Assembly: GCA_900471485.1 (NCBI GenBank)
Contig: UCEU01000001.1
Span: 310,001-374,000 of the forward strand
DNA length: 64,000 bases
Source: Hyphomicrobiales bacterium
Lineage (GTDB): Bacteria; Pseudomonadota; Alphaproteobacteria; Rhizobiales; Rhizobiaceae
Direction: 5' to 3'
A program made the position numbers and the translations under genes. Numbering within the stretch: position 1 is the stretch's first letter; each line of letters starts with the position of its first letter. The notes beneath the pieces were generated by a model. It did no database searches. It worked only from the letters and a program-made list of their open reading frames with translations, and was not told the origin of the DNA. Below, one piece after another: positions 15,409 to 24,588 of the stretch.

Positions 15409-17361
15409 TCAGAACTCTTCCCAACTCTGCTGCTGAGCGGCTGCCGTCGCTGCCCTGCCGCCGAAGGCCGCGACGATCTTGTTGCCGAGTGCTCTGGCCG
15501 GGGAGGGCGCGGAGCGGCTGACAGCCGATGCGATCTGCGGAGCAGACGGCATGACCGCCGCCCGGCGCCCTTCTTCACCGAGTGTGAAGCGCGACAATAA
15601 CTGGTTCAGTGAAGCCGCTTCCTTCGCCAGGCTGTGGCTCGCGGCTGTCGATTGCTCGACCATTGCAGCGTTCTGCTGCGTGCCCTGATCCATGGCGTTG
15701 ACGGCGGTGTTGATCTCCTGCAAGCCGATCGACTGCTCGCGAGCCGCTTCGACGATCGCATCGACGTGGCGGTTGATCTCCTGGACCTCTGCGACAATCG
15801 TTTCCAGCGCCGATCCGGTATTGCCGACGAGCTCGACGCCTGATCGGACGTGATCGCCTGACGTGATGATCAGCGCCTTGATCTCCTTGGCGGCCTGAGC
15901 CGAACGCTGCGCGAGTTCGCGTACCTCCTGGGCGACAACGGCAAAGCCCTTGCCTGCTTCTCCGGCGCGCGCGGCCTCGACACCGGCGTTGAGGGCAAGC
16001 AGGTTCGTCTGGAAGGCAATCTCGTCGATGACGCTGATGATGTTGGTGATTTCGCCGGAAGAGCGTTCGATCTCCTTCATGGCGACGACTGCGTCCCGGA
16101 CGACCAGGCCTGACCGTTCGGCGCCGCTGCGGGCGCGGGCCACCAGCGTGCCCACATCCTCGGCCCGTCGGGCTGAGTCCTTGACCGTGGTCGTCACTTC
16201 TTCAAGCGCCGCCGCGGTCTCCTCGACAGAAGCCGCCTGCTGTTCCGTGCGCCGCGAGAGATCATCGGCGGCCGAGCGGATCTCGTTCGCACCCGCATCG
16301 ATGCCGCGGGCATTGTTGCCGACAGCCCGCAGCGCATCGCTCAGGTTTGCCACGGAATCGTTGAAGTTGGAGCGCAGGGCATCGAGATGCGCGACGAACG
16401 GTGTGTCGATGCGGTGCGCGACGTCGCCTTGCGCCAGCTTGCCGAGCGCCTCGCCCAGTTGATCGACGGCGAACTGTGTGTCGGCGGCATTCTTGGCTTT
16501 CTGCGCATCACGCTCGATACGTTCTTTCTCCGATGAGCTCCGGTTTGCTTCTGCTTCCCGTTCCAGCCGAACGCGCTCCAGCGCGTTGTCGCGGAAGACG
16601 GAAACGGCCTTCGCCATCTGGCCGACTTCGTCGCGGCGGTCCTGGCCATCCACGGCGTGTTCGGTTTCTCCTGCGGCAAGCGACGTCATGCGCTCGCGCA
16701 GGCGAGCGATCGGCAGGGTGATGCCGCGCGCCGACACGAAGAGGGCAGCGGCGATGCTGGCCGCGAACACGATCGTCAACGTGACGAGCGAGATCATGAT
16801 GGTCGAGCTCGTCTGTTGCGTGAGTTCAGCGGCCCGTGTGTTGATGTTCTTCTTCATCAGCGTCGTCAGATCGCGCATGTCTGACAGCAGCGGGGTGATG
16901 ACCGCATCCGCCTTGGCCAGCTCGACCTTGGCCTCGGTATCATGTCCGGCGGCGCCGAAGCCGACACCAGCGTCTGTCTGTGCAATGAGTTGCTTCGACC
17001 TTGCGATGAACGCGTCGATAGCAGCGGCATCTTGCGGTCTGCCGCCCTTGGATTGCTCAAGCCTGGTGATGAGGCTGGCCGTGTTTTCCTTGTAGAAATC
17101 GTTCGCCGTTTTGAACGCCGGATTCTGCTCGTCGTAGGCAAGCGTCTGATAGGCGGCATAGCCTGTTGCGACAAGACTTCTGGTCGCCGCGACGAGATCG
17201 ACTTCGGCCTGGTAGTCCTTGGCGATGAATTGCGAATAGGTGGCATCAACCTCTTTGAATTTGTCGGACATGAACAAGGTGGCGCCGATGCCGACGACAC
17301 AGATTGGTATGATCAGGGAAAGGATTTTTGTTCGAATGCGTGAGTTTTTGAGAAACGACAT
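15409..17361 (-). CDS. Methyl-accepting chemotaxis protein with C-terminal CheR-binding-like pentapeptide
   Basis: 650 residues from ATG 17361, chosen because the transmembrane signal anchor (ILSLIIPICVVGIGATLFM) begins 11 residues later; the upstream in-frame extension is arginine-rich and unlikely. A periplasmic four-helix-bundle type sensor domain (about 32-190) follows, then a second transmembrane helix, a HAMP domain and the signalling hairpin with the conserved tip EIAFQTNLLALNAGVEAARAGE (tip pattern only). The protein ends in SWEEF, matching the xWxxF tether that recruits CheR/CheB in high-abundance receptors. The ligand is not evident. No other che gene lies in the window. Confidence 0.93.
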   Translation of the reverse strand: MSFLKNSRIRTKILSLIIPICVVGIGATLFMSDKFKEVDATYSQFIAKDYQAEVDLVAATRSLVATGYAAYQTLAYDEQNPAFKTANDFYKENTASLITRLEQSKGGRPQDAAAIDAFIARSKQLIAQTDAGVGFGAAGHDTEAKVELAKADAVITPLLSDMRDLTTLMKKNINTRAAELTQQTSSTIMISLVTLTIVFAASIAAALFVSARGITLPIARLRERMTSLAAGETEHAVDGQDRRDEVGQMAKAVSVFRDNALERVRLEREAEANRSSSEKERIERDAQKAKNAADTQFAVDQLGEALGKLAQGDVAHRIDTPFVAHLDALRSNFNDSVANLSDALRAVGNNARGIDAGANEIRSAADDLSRRTEQQAASVEETAAALEEVTTTVKDSARRAEDVGTLVARARSGAERSGLVVRDAVVAMKEIERSSGEITNIISVIDEIAFQTNLLALNAGVEAARAGEAGKGFAVVAQEVRELAQRSAQAAKEIKALIITSGDHVRSGVELVGNTGSALETIVAEVQEINRHVDAIVEAAREQSIGLQEINTAVNAMDQGTQQNAAMVEQSTAASHSLAKEAASLNQLLSRFTLGEEGRRAAVMPSAPQIASAVSRSAPSPARALGNKIVAAFGGRAATAAAQQQSWEEF

Positions 17362-17789
17362 GTGGCCTCTGACGGGTGAAACGAAGAACGACTGTCGCGA
17401 GACCACACTTGCGCGCAGGTATGCCGAGGCCGACCGCACAGGCGCTATCGTTCGCCTGGCGGGCCGCGCCTTAGCCATGCACTGCAGGGTGCCTTAAAAA
17501 TCAACTCGGACGGCAGTCGGGTTACGGGGCATTCTCGGAAATGGACATGGCAGAGATCGTGGCCATCATGGCGGCTTGGGCAGCGTCTACCGGTTACAGG
17601 TCAACCCAAGGCTTTGGCTTCCAATTCGCTTCAAAAAGCATTCCCAACGAACTGAAAAATAGCCGTTATTCTTGCATGCATGTCGAAGGGCGAGCGCAGA
17701 TGCCGCGTCACGATTTAATCGCAAGGGCGCTGGATTTGATATCAGTATTTACTGGAAGCAGCTTTCACCGGATTGGAAGGCGACGAACC
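17362..17789. other. Intergenic region between chemoreceptor and peptidase genes
   Basis: 428 bases with both flanking genes on the minus strand. It must hold the chemoreceptor promoter and the 3' end region of the peptidase transcription unit. I found no convincing gene, repeat or terminator in it. The frames that cross it on the plus strand run antisense into the peptidase gene and show no family features. Confidence 0.5.
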
Positions 17790-19091
17790 TCACGACGCGA
17801 TGGGGCCGCCGCGTTGCTTGACGAGATCCTTCAACCGGGTGAACACGGTAGCCGACTGGCGGACGCCGTCGTGCTCGAATTCGTTGGTGACCCAAGCCTG
17901 CACGTTTCCGACATGTCTAGCTGTTTCAAGGGACAGCCCTGCATCGACATACATGTCGTCATAATAGACGGCCGCGGCGACGGGGACTTCGTTCGCCGCA
18001 AGCCGAGCCGGATCGTAAAGCGGTTCGTAGTGGTCGCGCGCAGCAAGCGCCTCGGCCCCCGCCTGGAATGCCCGTAGCGATCGAATCTCCTGGAACATCC
18101 ACGGGTACATCATTTCACCGGTCATGAGCAGCGGGCGAGCTTCGCTTGCGAAAGCCGGGTACTCCGCGCGGATGCGTTCAGCCGCCCAAGCTGTCGGCAC
18201 GGGACCCTGGCCGTAGATGCTCTCCTGCAATACCGCGAAGAGCGGGTTTTCGTCGAACGAAGTCAGCGACATTACCTGCGCAAGGAAACGATCGGAAAGC
18301 CGATCCTCGGCCGGGCAGGAAAAGGCTTCGTCGAGCAACCAGTGTACATTCTCGTAACCCGGCGCCATTCCGAAATCGATGCCGATCGTCTGCAAGCGCC
18401 GCACCGAAAGCCGGTCACCATCGGGCAGGCGGACATCGTTGGCCTCGATGAAGTCGGCAATGCGGGCGAGACGCGCGGCGTCGAAGGCATAGCGCTTGTG
18501 GTACTCGGCGTTCTTGTCCGCGACGCGTGGATAGGTGCGGCGATAGACGTCATCGGCTGTTGCCGTCAGTCCCGCGAGGCCGCCGGTCACGTAGCAGGCC
18601 GCAAGTCCTTCCGGCGCCTTCGACAGGTAGGTCAGGGTCAGGAAGCCGCCATAGCTTTGGCCGAGTGTTTCCCAGCGGTGACCGCCGAAGACCGTCTTGC
18701 GCAGATGTTCGCAGTCCGCCACGATGCTATCGGCCCGAAACAACGCCAGATAGTCGCCTGCGGCCTTGCCATCGGAAAATGCCTGCATGGTGGCGCTCTC
18801 TATGCGGCGGCTGCGTCCCGTTCCGCGTTGGTCGATCAGAATTACGCGATGGGTCTTCAGGGCTTCCGCGAGCCATGAAGGGCCGCCATTGGCCGGGCGT
18901 GGAGACTTGCCACCGGGGCCTCCCTGCAGGAAGGCGAGCATAGGCAGGGATTGGTGTCGGCGGACGGGATCGCAGACCTCGCGGGCGAAGATCCTGATCG
19001 TTGCTCCATCCGGTTTCGACCAATCGAGTGGAGCGTCCACCACGTGATCGCGCATGTGCATGCCGGGGATCGTATATTCGTGGAGGAGCAT
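17790..19091 (-). CDS. Prolyl aminopeptidase (alpha/beta hydrolase, S33 family)
   Basis: 433 residues from ATG 19091, which has AAGGTG about 7 bases upstream; in-frame ATGs at 19112 and 19121 are alternatives. Family hallmarks are present: oxyanion motif FLQGGPGGKSPRP, DQRGTGRS, nucleophile elbow GQSYGG, and the catalytic region near the C-terminus (NEFEHDGVR with the likely His). The enzyme releases N-terminal proline or similar residues from peptides. The gene is divergent from an M24 peptidase gene that also acts on Xaa-Pro type bonds, so the two may share a role in using proline-containing peptides. Confidence 0.87.
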   Translation of the reverse strand: MLLHEYTIPGMHMRDHVVDAPLDWSKPDGATIRIFAREVCDPVRRHQSLPMLAFLQGGPGGKSPRPANGGPSWLAEALKTHRVILIDQRGTGRSRRIESATMQAFSDGKAAGDYLALFRADSIVADCEHLRKTVFGGHRWETLGQSYGGFLTLTYLSKAPEGLAACYVTGGLAGLTATADDVYRRTYPRVADKNAEYHKRYAFDAARLARIADFIEANDVRLPDGDRLSVRRLQTIGIDFGMAPGYENVHWLLDEAFSCPAEDRLSDRFLAQVMSLTSFDENPLFAVLQESIYGQGPVPTAWAAERIRAEYPAFASEARPLLMTGEMMYPWMFQEIRSLRAFQAGAEALAARDHYEPLYDPARLAANEVPVAAAVYYDDMYVDAGLSLETARHVGNVQAWVTNEFEHDGVRQSATVFTRLKDLVKQRGGPIAS

Positions 19092-19212
19092 CGGTTTCAC
19101 CTTCGGATTCATTGTCGACATTTTGCCTACAAGCGCGCTAGTGTTTGCGCAAGAGGCATCGCGGTTCTCTGACCCGCCCGCCAATCAAGCCCAATCAGAA
19201 CTGGAAAACAAC

Positions 19213-20358
19213 ATGTCATGGTCCCATCCCGTTCCGCGTATTTCGGACAACGAGCGACAGGCTCGTCTGGCTGAACTCAGACGGTCACTCTCCGAAGAAG
19301 GATTGGCGGGCATGCTGCTCGGATCGACGGACAGCCTGCGCTACTACACCGGCCTTGTCTGGCATCAGAGCGAGCGCTTTCTCGGCGCGCTCGTCACGGC
19401 TGATGGTCTGCACTACATCGTGCCGGGCTTCGAGCGCAGCCGGGTCGAGACGTTGCCGCATCTGGCCGGCGACATACACGCTTGGGAGGAAGAGGAGAGC
19501 AGCGCGGCGCTGCTTCACCGGCTTTTGGGTGACAAAGGGACGCTGGCGCTCGATGACGAGCTCCCTCTGTTTTTCTACCACACGCTGGTCGCCAATCTGG
19601 GCGCCGCCCGGCTAACCGACGGCGGCCCGCTGATCCGCAGGCAGCGCCGCATCAAGTCGGATGCCGAGATTGCTTTGATCCGCTACGCGATGGGCTTGAC
19701 GCTTAACATTCACAAGCAGGCGCATGCCCTTATGAAACCTGGAATAAAGGCGTCCGAAGTTATCGATTTCATAGAGCGCCGGCACCGCGCAGTGGGTGCT
19801 GATGGGGGCTCGACCTTCTGTATCGTTTCCTTTGGAACGGCCACCTCGCTGCCGCATGGCGCGGATGGCGACCAGACTCTGGAAGCCGGCGATGTCATCC
19901 TCGTCGATACAGGCTGCCAGATCGACGGCTACCATTCGGATCTGACCCGAACCTACATGCTTGATGGCGGCAATGCCGAATTCGAGCGCATCTGGCTGAT
20001 CGAACGCGCGGCGCAGCAGGCGGTGTTCGACGCTGCACGGCCTGGCGCACCCTGTTCCGATCTCGACGATGCCGCCCGTGCGGTCCTCGCCAAGCATGAG
20101 CTCGGCCCCGACTATCGCCTTCCCGGGCTGCCGCACCGCGCCGGCCACGGCCTCGGCCTGCAGATCCACGAAGAGCCCTATATCGTTCGCGGCAACGCCA
20201 CCCCGCTTTCGGCAGGCATGTGTTTCTCGAACGAGCCGATGATCGTCGTTCCCGGCAAGTTCGGTGTTCGCCTCGAGGATCACATCTACATGACCGAGAG
20301 CGGTCCACAGTGGTTTACCGAACCAGCGCACGGACCGACGGAACCGTTCAGCGGCTGA
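19213..20358 (+). CDS. M24-family Xaa-Pro peptidase (aminopeptidase P type)
   Basis: 381 residues from ATG 19213, preceded by GGAAA; upstream in-frame sequence overlaps the divergent gene and has no family similarity. An N-terminal creatinase-like domain (about 1-140) is followed by the pita-bread catalytic domain. All five metal ligands are visible: Asp in DTGCQIDGYHSD (two), His in HRAGHGLGLQIHEEP, Glu in SNEPMIVVPG and Glu in GVRLEDHI. It cleaves Xaa-Pro bonds at peptide N-termini or in dipeptides. It is divergent from the prolyl aminopeptidase gene. Confidence 0.9.
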   Translation: MSWSHPVPRISDNERQARLAELRRSLSEEGLAGMLLGSTDSLRYYTGLVWHQSERFLGALVTADGLHYIVPGFERSRVETLPHLAGDIHAWEEEESSAALLHRLLGDKGTLALDDELPLFFYHTLVANLGAARLTDGGPLIRRQRRIKSDAEIALIRYAMGLTLNIHKQAHALMKPGIKASEVIDFIERRHRAVGADGGSTFCIVSFGTATSLPHGADGDQTLEAGDVILVDTGCQIDGYHSDLTRTYMLDGGNAEFERIWLIERAAQQAVFDAARPGAPCSDLDDAARAVLAKHELGPDYRLPGLPHRAGHGLGLQIHEEPYIVRGNATPLSAGMCFSNEPMIVVPGKFGVRLEDHIYMTESGPQWFTEPAHGPTEPFSG

Positions 20359-20376
20359 CCGCAGCCAGAGGTGCGA

Positions 20377-20904
20377 TCACTTCCATTCCCATAGCAGGTT
20401 GGAGCTGAACGGGCGCCGCTCGACGATGACACCAGGACGCGCCAGCTTCTGCAGATAGGCGCCGGCGTCGCCTTCGCCGTTCAGGCCGACGAAATGCATT
20501 CGTGTGGACGTCGCTTTTGCCTGCCCCTTGCGGCGGTAGGAGAAGTGAACCGCGCAGACGGGATACTCCCAGTCCGCCGTCAGCATCTCCGCGAACTGCT
20601 TCTCGTCGAGCCCTTCGGTATTTCCGGTGAAGGCCAGGAATTCGCCGAGGCCGAAGAAACCGGCAAAGACGCCGTAAGCCGTCTGCTGCTGCATCTGCGT
20701 GCCTTCGCCCGAAGTCGTGTCGCGGCGATAGAAGAGGCTGTCGGCCTGTCCCTTGGCCTTTTTCATCGAATAGCTGACCAACATCTTCTTGGCCAGGAGT
20801 TCCATCGTCAGCTCGTAGGTCTGGTACTTGTCGGCGTCGGCGTGCAGGTCATCGATCCTGGCCTTGAGATCGATAACATAGTCTCGGAAAAATGCGGCGG
20901 TCAT
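20377..20904 (-). CDS. Hypothetical protein, unknown family
   Basis: 175 residues from ATG 20904, with GGAGC upstream; a GTG directly before it is an alternative. No signal peptide or membrane helix. The sequence mixes helical N-terminal turns (VIDLKARIDDLHADADKYQ) with a central GVFAGFFGLGEFLAF patch and ends in NLLWEWK. I do not recognise it. It is convergent with the M24 peptidase gene, 18 bases away. Confidence 0.65.
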   Translation of the reverse strand: MTAAFFRDYVIDLKARIDDLHADADKYQTYELTMELLAKKMLVSYSMKKAKGQADSLFYRRDTTSGEGTQMQQQTAYGVFAGFFGLGEFLAFTGNTEGLDEKQFAEMLTADWEYPVCAVHFSYRRKGQAKATSTRMHFVGLNGEGDAGAYLQKLARPGVIVERRPFSSNLLWEWK

Positions 20905-21076
20905 CACTGCTCCTGGTGGCGTCGCGCGCTTGCTAGCAGAAAACCGCGAATTCGCAAAAGGTTGCTACGGATCTTAGATGTTTGATCCCAGGCTTTGATG
21001 GAGACATCCCTGTCTTCCGAATCAAAGGATGCGTTATGGGCCAAGTTCTTCATGGGAGCGCCGACGGAGGCAGTCC

Positions 21077-21217
21077 GTCGCCGACTTCGTCGCAGCTTAC
21101 AATTTTGGCCGGAGGCTCAAGACCCTCAAAGGGCTCACACCCTACGAGTCCTCGGCTTCACAGCCTCAGCGCTTCACCCTCAATCCGCTCCATCAAATGC
21201 CGGGACTAAACACCTAA
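21077..21217 (+). pseudogene. IS481-family transposase, C-terminal remnant
   Basis: About 46 codons ending in TAA at 21217. The translation VADFVAAYNFGRRLKTLKGL, then TPYE, and finally RFTLNPLHQMPGLNT matches the end of IS481-type rhizobial transposases. The usual TPYE-FICK linker is missing about six residues (TPYESSASQPQRF), and upstream the frame loses similarity within a few codons. The catalytic DDE part is absent, so the element is dead. No terminal inverted repeat was identified. Confidence 0.75.
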
Positions 21218-21298
21218 CTCGTGGCATCCTCCGCAACACCTCTTGTAACGAGCGGCTGTTGAGACGTTTCGTTTGGCAAAAAGGGTGCGCCCAGCAAG

Positions 21299-21319
21299 CC
21301 CTCCCCCTTGTGGGGAGGG
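21299..21319. repeat. RIME-like hairpin (short copy)
   Basis: An 8-bp stem CCCTCCCC / GGGGAGGG around CTTGT, followed by five T on the plus strand. It matches one half of the longer palindromic element at 49777-49902 in this window. It may be a decayed repeat copy. The T-run means it could stop plus-strand transcripts, but no plus-strand gene ends here. Confidence 0.55.
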
Positions 21320-21361
21320 GTTTTTGTCCAGGCTGGAGGGTTCGAAAGAAAAGTCCCGCCG

Positions 21362-22282
21362 CTACCCCGCCATCTCCGCTTCCGCCTTCAGCCCCAGCAG
21401 CGCCGCGCCGATCAGCCCCGGCTCGACCCGACACTGGCTGCGGACCACAAGCGGGCGGTTGAATTTGCGGAGGATCCGTTGGCGCACGGCCTTGTCGAGT
21501 TCGGCAAGCAGCGGCTCTACGGAGGAGAGGCCGCCGCCGACGGGGACGATGGTGGCGCCGGTGATGTTGATGGTGAGCGCCAGCGGCGAGGCGACGAGAT
21601 CGACGAAGACGTCGATGGTGCGCGTGGCGTTCGGCTCGCCGTTCAGCCAGTCGGCGATGATCTCCTCGCTTGACCGGTCGAGTTCGTGCAGCGTCCTGTG
21701 CAGGCGCTCCATGCCGCGGGCGCCGCCGACGGTGTCGATACAGCCCTTCTGGCCGCAGCCGCAGGGGTAGGCCGGGATTTCCACCGGCGGGTGGCCGGCG
21801 TGGGTGGCCATGATCGGGCCGTGGCCCCATTCACCGGCGAAGCCGCCGGCCTCGTTGATCAGGCGGCCATCGGCGACGATGCCGCCGCCGACGCCGGTGC
21901 CGAGGATGGCGCCGAGCACGATGCGGTGGCCGCGACCGGCGCCGAGGCCGGCTTCGGCAATGGCGAAGCAATCGGCGTCGTTGGCGATCAGGATCGGCAG
22001 GCCGAGCTCGCGCTCCAGATCGGCGGCGAGGTTGCGGCCGTGGATGCAGGGGATGTTGGCGCAGGTGAGCGCCTGGGTATCGGGGTCGACCACGCCGGCG
22101 ATGGAGAAGGAGAGCCTGCTCGGCGTCTCGCCTGTCTCAGTGATGATGTCGCGCAGCGTCTGCACGAAGGCCGTGAAGTCGTCCTTCGGCGTCGGGCGGC
22201 GGCCGAGCGGCGTGATGTCGGTTTCGGAATGGGCGATCCCGCCCTTGATGGCGGAGCCGCCAATGTCGAAAGAGATGATCAT
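21362..22282 (-). CDS. ROK-family sugar kinase, N-acetylglucosamine kinase-like
   Basis: 306 residues from ATG 22282. It starts with the phosphate-binding MIISFDIGGSAIKGGI, then NIPCIHGRNLAADLE, the catalytic Asp in LIANDADCFAIAEA, and the hinge GTGVGGGIVADGRLINEAGG. The zinc motif region is H-x-G plus CGCGQKGCID, where the usual final Glu is Asp. Closest in pattern to NagK-type kinases that phosphorylate N-acetylglucosamine or related sugars with ATP. It follows the two-component genes on the same strand after 74 bases, an unusual partner. Substrate is inferred. Confidence 0.85.
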   Translation of the reverse strand: MIISFDIGGSAIKGGIAHSETDITPLGRRPTPKDDFTAFVQTLRDIITETGETPSRLSFSIAGVVDPDTQALTCANIPCIHGRNLAADLERELGLPILIANDADCFAIAEAGLGAGRGHRIVLGAILGTGVGGGIVADGRLINEAGGFAGEWGHGPIMATHAGHPPVEIPAYPCGCGQKGCIDTVGGARGMERLHRTLHELDRSSEEIIADWLNGEPNATRTIDVFVDLVASPLALTINITGATIVPVGGGLSSVEPLLAELDKAVRQRILRKFNRPLVVRSQCRVEPGLIGAALLGLKAEAEMAG

Positions 22283-22356
22283 TTTGTTCTGCCCGTTCCC
22301 TGCTCTTGCGCGTCTGCTCGCACCCTCTCGGGCGATTTGCAAGCCCGTCATTGATT

Positions 22357-23697
22357 TCAGCCGGGCAGGGTGATGCGCGCCTCGAAGCCGCTGTCGCTGC
22401 CGCTGGCGGGTGAGAGCAATTCCAGCGTGCCGCCCATCTGCGAGACGATGCGGTCGGCGATCGCAAGGCCTAGCCCGGAGCCGGAGGCCGACGTCTTGCC
22501 GCGGCGGAAGCGCTTCTTCAACGTCGCGATGTCCATTTCGCGTAGCACCGGTCCCGCGTTAACGACGCGCAGCACGCCGTTATCGGCGAGGCTGACGCTG
22601 ACCGGGCCGTCCTTGTCGCCGTGAACAAGCGCGTTTTCGATCAGGTTGCGGGTGACGATGCCGAAGGCGTCCATGTCGGCATTGCGGATCAGCGTCGTAT
22701 CCTCGGCGGCGTCATAGCGCACGCGGCCCTGCGAGCGGCTGTCGCGCTCGAAATCGGCGACGATCATGTCCAGCACCGGGCGCAGGTCCGACGAAGTGTC
22801 GCTGCCGCCGATGCCGGCTTCGGCACGGGCAAGCTGCAGGAGCTTCTCGGCAAGCCGGCCGAGGTTGACCAGCGATGTCTCGACCTGCCGTGCGCGGGTC
22901 TGCGTCGGTCCCGGGGGGAGTTCGTCGGCGAGGCGCTGCGTCTGGGCGAGCGCACCGGCGATCGGGGTGCGCAGCTCGTGGGCGCTGTTGGCGGTGAATT
23001 CGCGCTCGGCCTCGAGCGCCGAGCGCAGCCGGCCGAGCAGAAGGTTGACGGAGCGGGCGATCGGCTTCAGCTCGCGCGGGATGTCGCCGGTCTCGACCTC
23101 GGCCATGTTGCCGCTGTCCTTGGTCGCGATGTCCCGGCGCAGCGCATCGATCGGCCGCAGCGCGCGCCCGACGATGAACCAGATGGCGAAGATGCTAAAG
23201 GGGATCAGGATGACCAGCGGGATAAGCAGCGTGACGGCGCTTTCGCGCACCGCCTCGCGGCGGTTCTTGAAGCGGTCGGCGACCTGCAGGAAGAGGGAGC
23301 CGTCGGCGGTTGCCTCGGTATAGATGCGGGAGGCGTCGGTGTCGTGAAAGCCGGTGCGGATCGGCGCGTCGAAGGGCTCGGCCGGCGCATCGTTGGAGCG
23401 CAGCACGATCTTGCCACTGCTGTCGCGCACCTGGTAGGTCAGGTATTCGCGGCTGGCGGCGGTGGCGAGCATGGCGACGCTGCGCGGATCGGTGTTCGAC
23501 CGCTGGTTCATGTCGTCGAGGATCAGCGCCAGCAGGCGCTCGGTCGTCTCCTGCTGGGCGCTGTCGAAGATCTCGTCGAACTCGTGCTGCATGACGCGGA
23601 TGCTGAGGCCGATGGCGGCCAACCAGAACACCACCATCACGGTAGTCAGCGCGAGGATCAGGGGACGGGTGAGGCTGCGTTCGCGTTTCATGGTCAT
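22357..23697 (-). CDS. Sensor histidine kinase (OmpR-partner type)
   Basis: 446 residues; the ATG at 23697 overlaps the response-regulator stop by 4 bases (ATGA). Transmembrane helix 1 at about 12-32, a periplasmic sensor of about 120 residues, helix 2 at about 153-177, a HAMP-like linker, then the phospho-acceptor box HELRTPIAG with His240 and a HATPase domain (N box NLIENALVHGD, G boxes GSGLGLAIAD and LELLSPASG). It phosphorylates the regulator encoded immediately upstream. The stimulus is unknown. Similar pairs (QseC/PmrB-like) sense cations or envelope stress. Confidence 0.92.
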   Translation of the reverse strand: MTMKRERSLTRPLILALTTVMVVFWLAAIGLSIRVMQHEFDEIFDSAQQETTERLLALILDDMNQRSNTDPRSVAMLATAASREYLTYQVRDSSGKIVLRSNDAPAEPFDAPIRTGFHDTDASRIYTEATADGSLFLQVADRFKNRREAVRESAVTLLIPLVILIPFSIFAIWFIVGRALRPIDALRRDIATKDSGNMAEVETGDIPRELKPIARSVNLLLGRLRSALEAEREFTANSAHELRTPIAGALAQTQRLADELPPGPTQTRARQVETSLVNLGRLAEKLLQLARAEAGIGGSDTSSDLRPVLDMIVADFERDSRSQGRVRYDAAEDTTLIRNADMDAFGIVTRNLIENALVHGDKDGPVSVSLADNGVLRVVNAGPVLREMDIATLKKRFRRGKTSASGSGLGLAIADRIVSQMGGTLELLSPASGSDSGFEARITLPG

Positions 23698-24347
23698 CCG
23701 AGTGTATAGCCGATGCCGCGGGCTGTGCGGATGCGGTCGCGGCCGATCTTCTTGCGCAGCCGGCTGACATAGACTTCGACGGTGTTGCTTTCGATTTCCG
23801 AACCGAAGGCGTAGAGCGCTTCCTCGATGCGGTCCTTGGGGACGATGGCGCCTGGCCGCGCTGTCAAAAGATCGAGCACCGCCCATTCGCGGCTTGTCAG
23901 GATGATCGGCTCGCCACCAACGGACAGCTTGTGCTGCGGCCGGTCGATCTCGATATCGGAAATGCGCAGGACCGGATGCGGATTGGCGTCGTAGCGGCGG
24001 GCCACCGCCATGATGCGGGCCTCGAGCTCGCCGAGGTTGAACGGCTTGACGAGATAGTCGTCGGCGCCGGCGTTGAGCCCCTCGATACGGTCGGAGATCT
24101 GGTCGCGGGCGGTGAGGATGATGACTGGCACCTTCATGTCGCTCTTGCGCAGCCGGCGCAGGAAATCCACCCCGCTGCCGTCGGGCAGCTGCAGGTCGAG
24201 CAGGATCAGGCCGTAATCGACGGGGTGGGCGGCGGCTTCGGCATCGGCCAGGTTCTGCACCCAGTCGACCGCGTGATTTGCGGCGATCACATGGTCGCGG
24301 ACGGCCCCACCGATCATCTTGTCATCTTCAACCAGCAGAATACGCAC
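23694..24347 (-). CDS. OmpR-family response regulator
   Basis: 217 residues. The receiver domain has the acidic pocket EDD (7-9), phospho-acceptor Asp51 (LILLDLQLPDG), Thr79 and Lys101 (LVKPF). A winged-helix DNA-binding domain covers about 125-217 (LTSREWAVLDLLTARPG, VEVYVSRLRKKIG, RTARGIGYTLG). It is first in an operon with the sensor kinase and the ROK kinase, read away from the divergent SorC-type regulator gene. The target genes are not evident. Confidence 0.93.
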   Translation of the reverse strand: MRILLVEDDKMIGGAVRDHVIAANHAVDWVQNLADAEAAAHPVDYGLILLDLQLPDGSGVDFLRRLRKSDMKVPVIILTARDQISDRIEGLNAGADDYLVKPFNLGELEARIMAVARRYDANPHPVLRISDIEIDRPQHKLSVGGEPIILTSREWAVLDLLTARPGAIVPKDRIEEALYAFGSEIESNTVEVYVSRLRKKIGRDRIRTARGIGYTLG

Positions 24348-24588
24348 GGTTTTTCCCTCGGTTGCCTCAGGTCGTCAGCGGCGTTCAAGGCCGCAAGAGG
24401 CTTGGCTGCGAAACATGGCGGCGAAAAGGCGTGGTGGCAATCGCCGATGACGCCATGGTTGAAAATAGTCGGCGCTTTCGAGCAAGGCGCTCGACATTTG
24501 CCCGAATTTTGTTTTCATCTGGCGCAAAGACGATTCAAAGCCACATCCCTCCGGGCCTGCCCGGACCAGCCCGCGCGGTGAAGATTAC

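Larger units (their letters stand above)
20905..21361. other. Intergenic region with IS remnant and repeat hairpin
   Basis: 457 bases without an intact gene. It contains the IS481-type transposase tail and a RIME-like hairpin, both listed separately. The rest of the gap, about 20905-21076 and 21218-21298, shows nothing I can name. It looks like degraded mobile DNA between two convergent or same-strand units. Confidence 0.5.
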
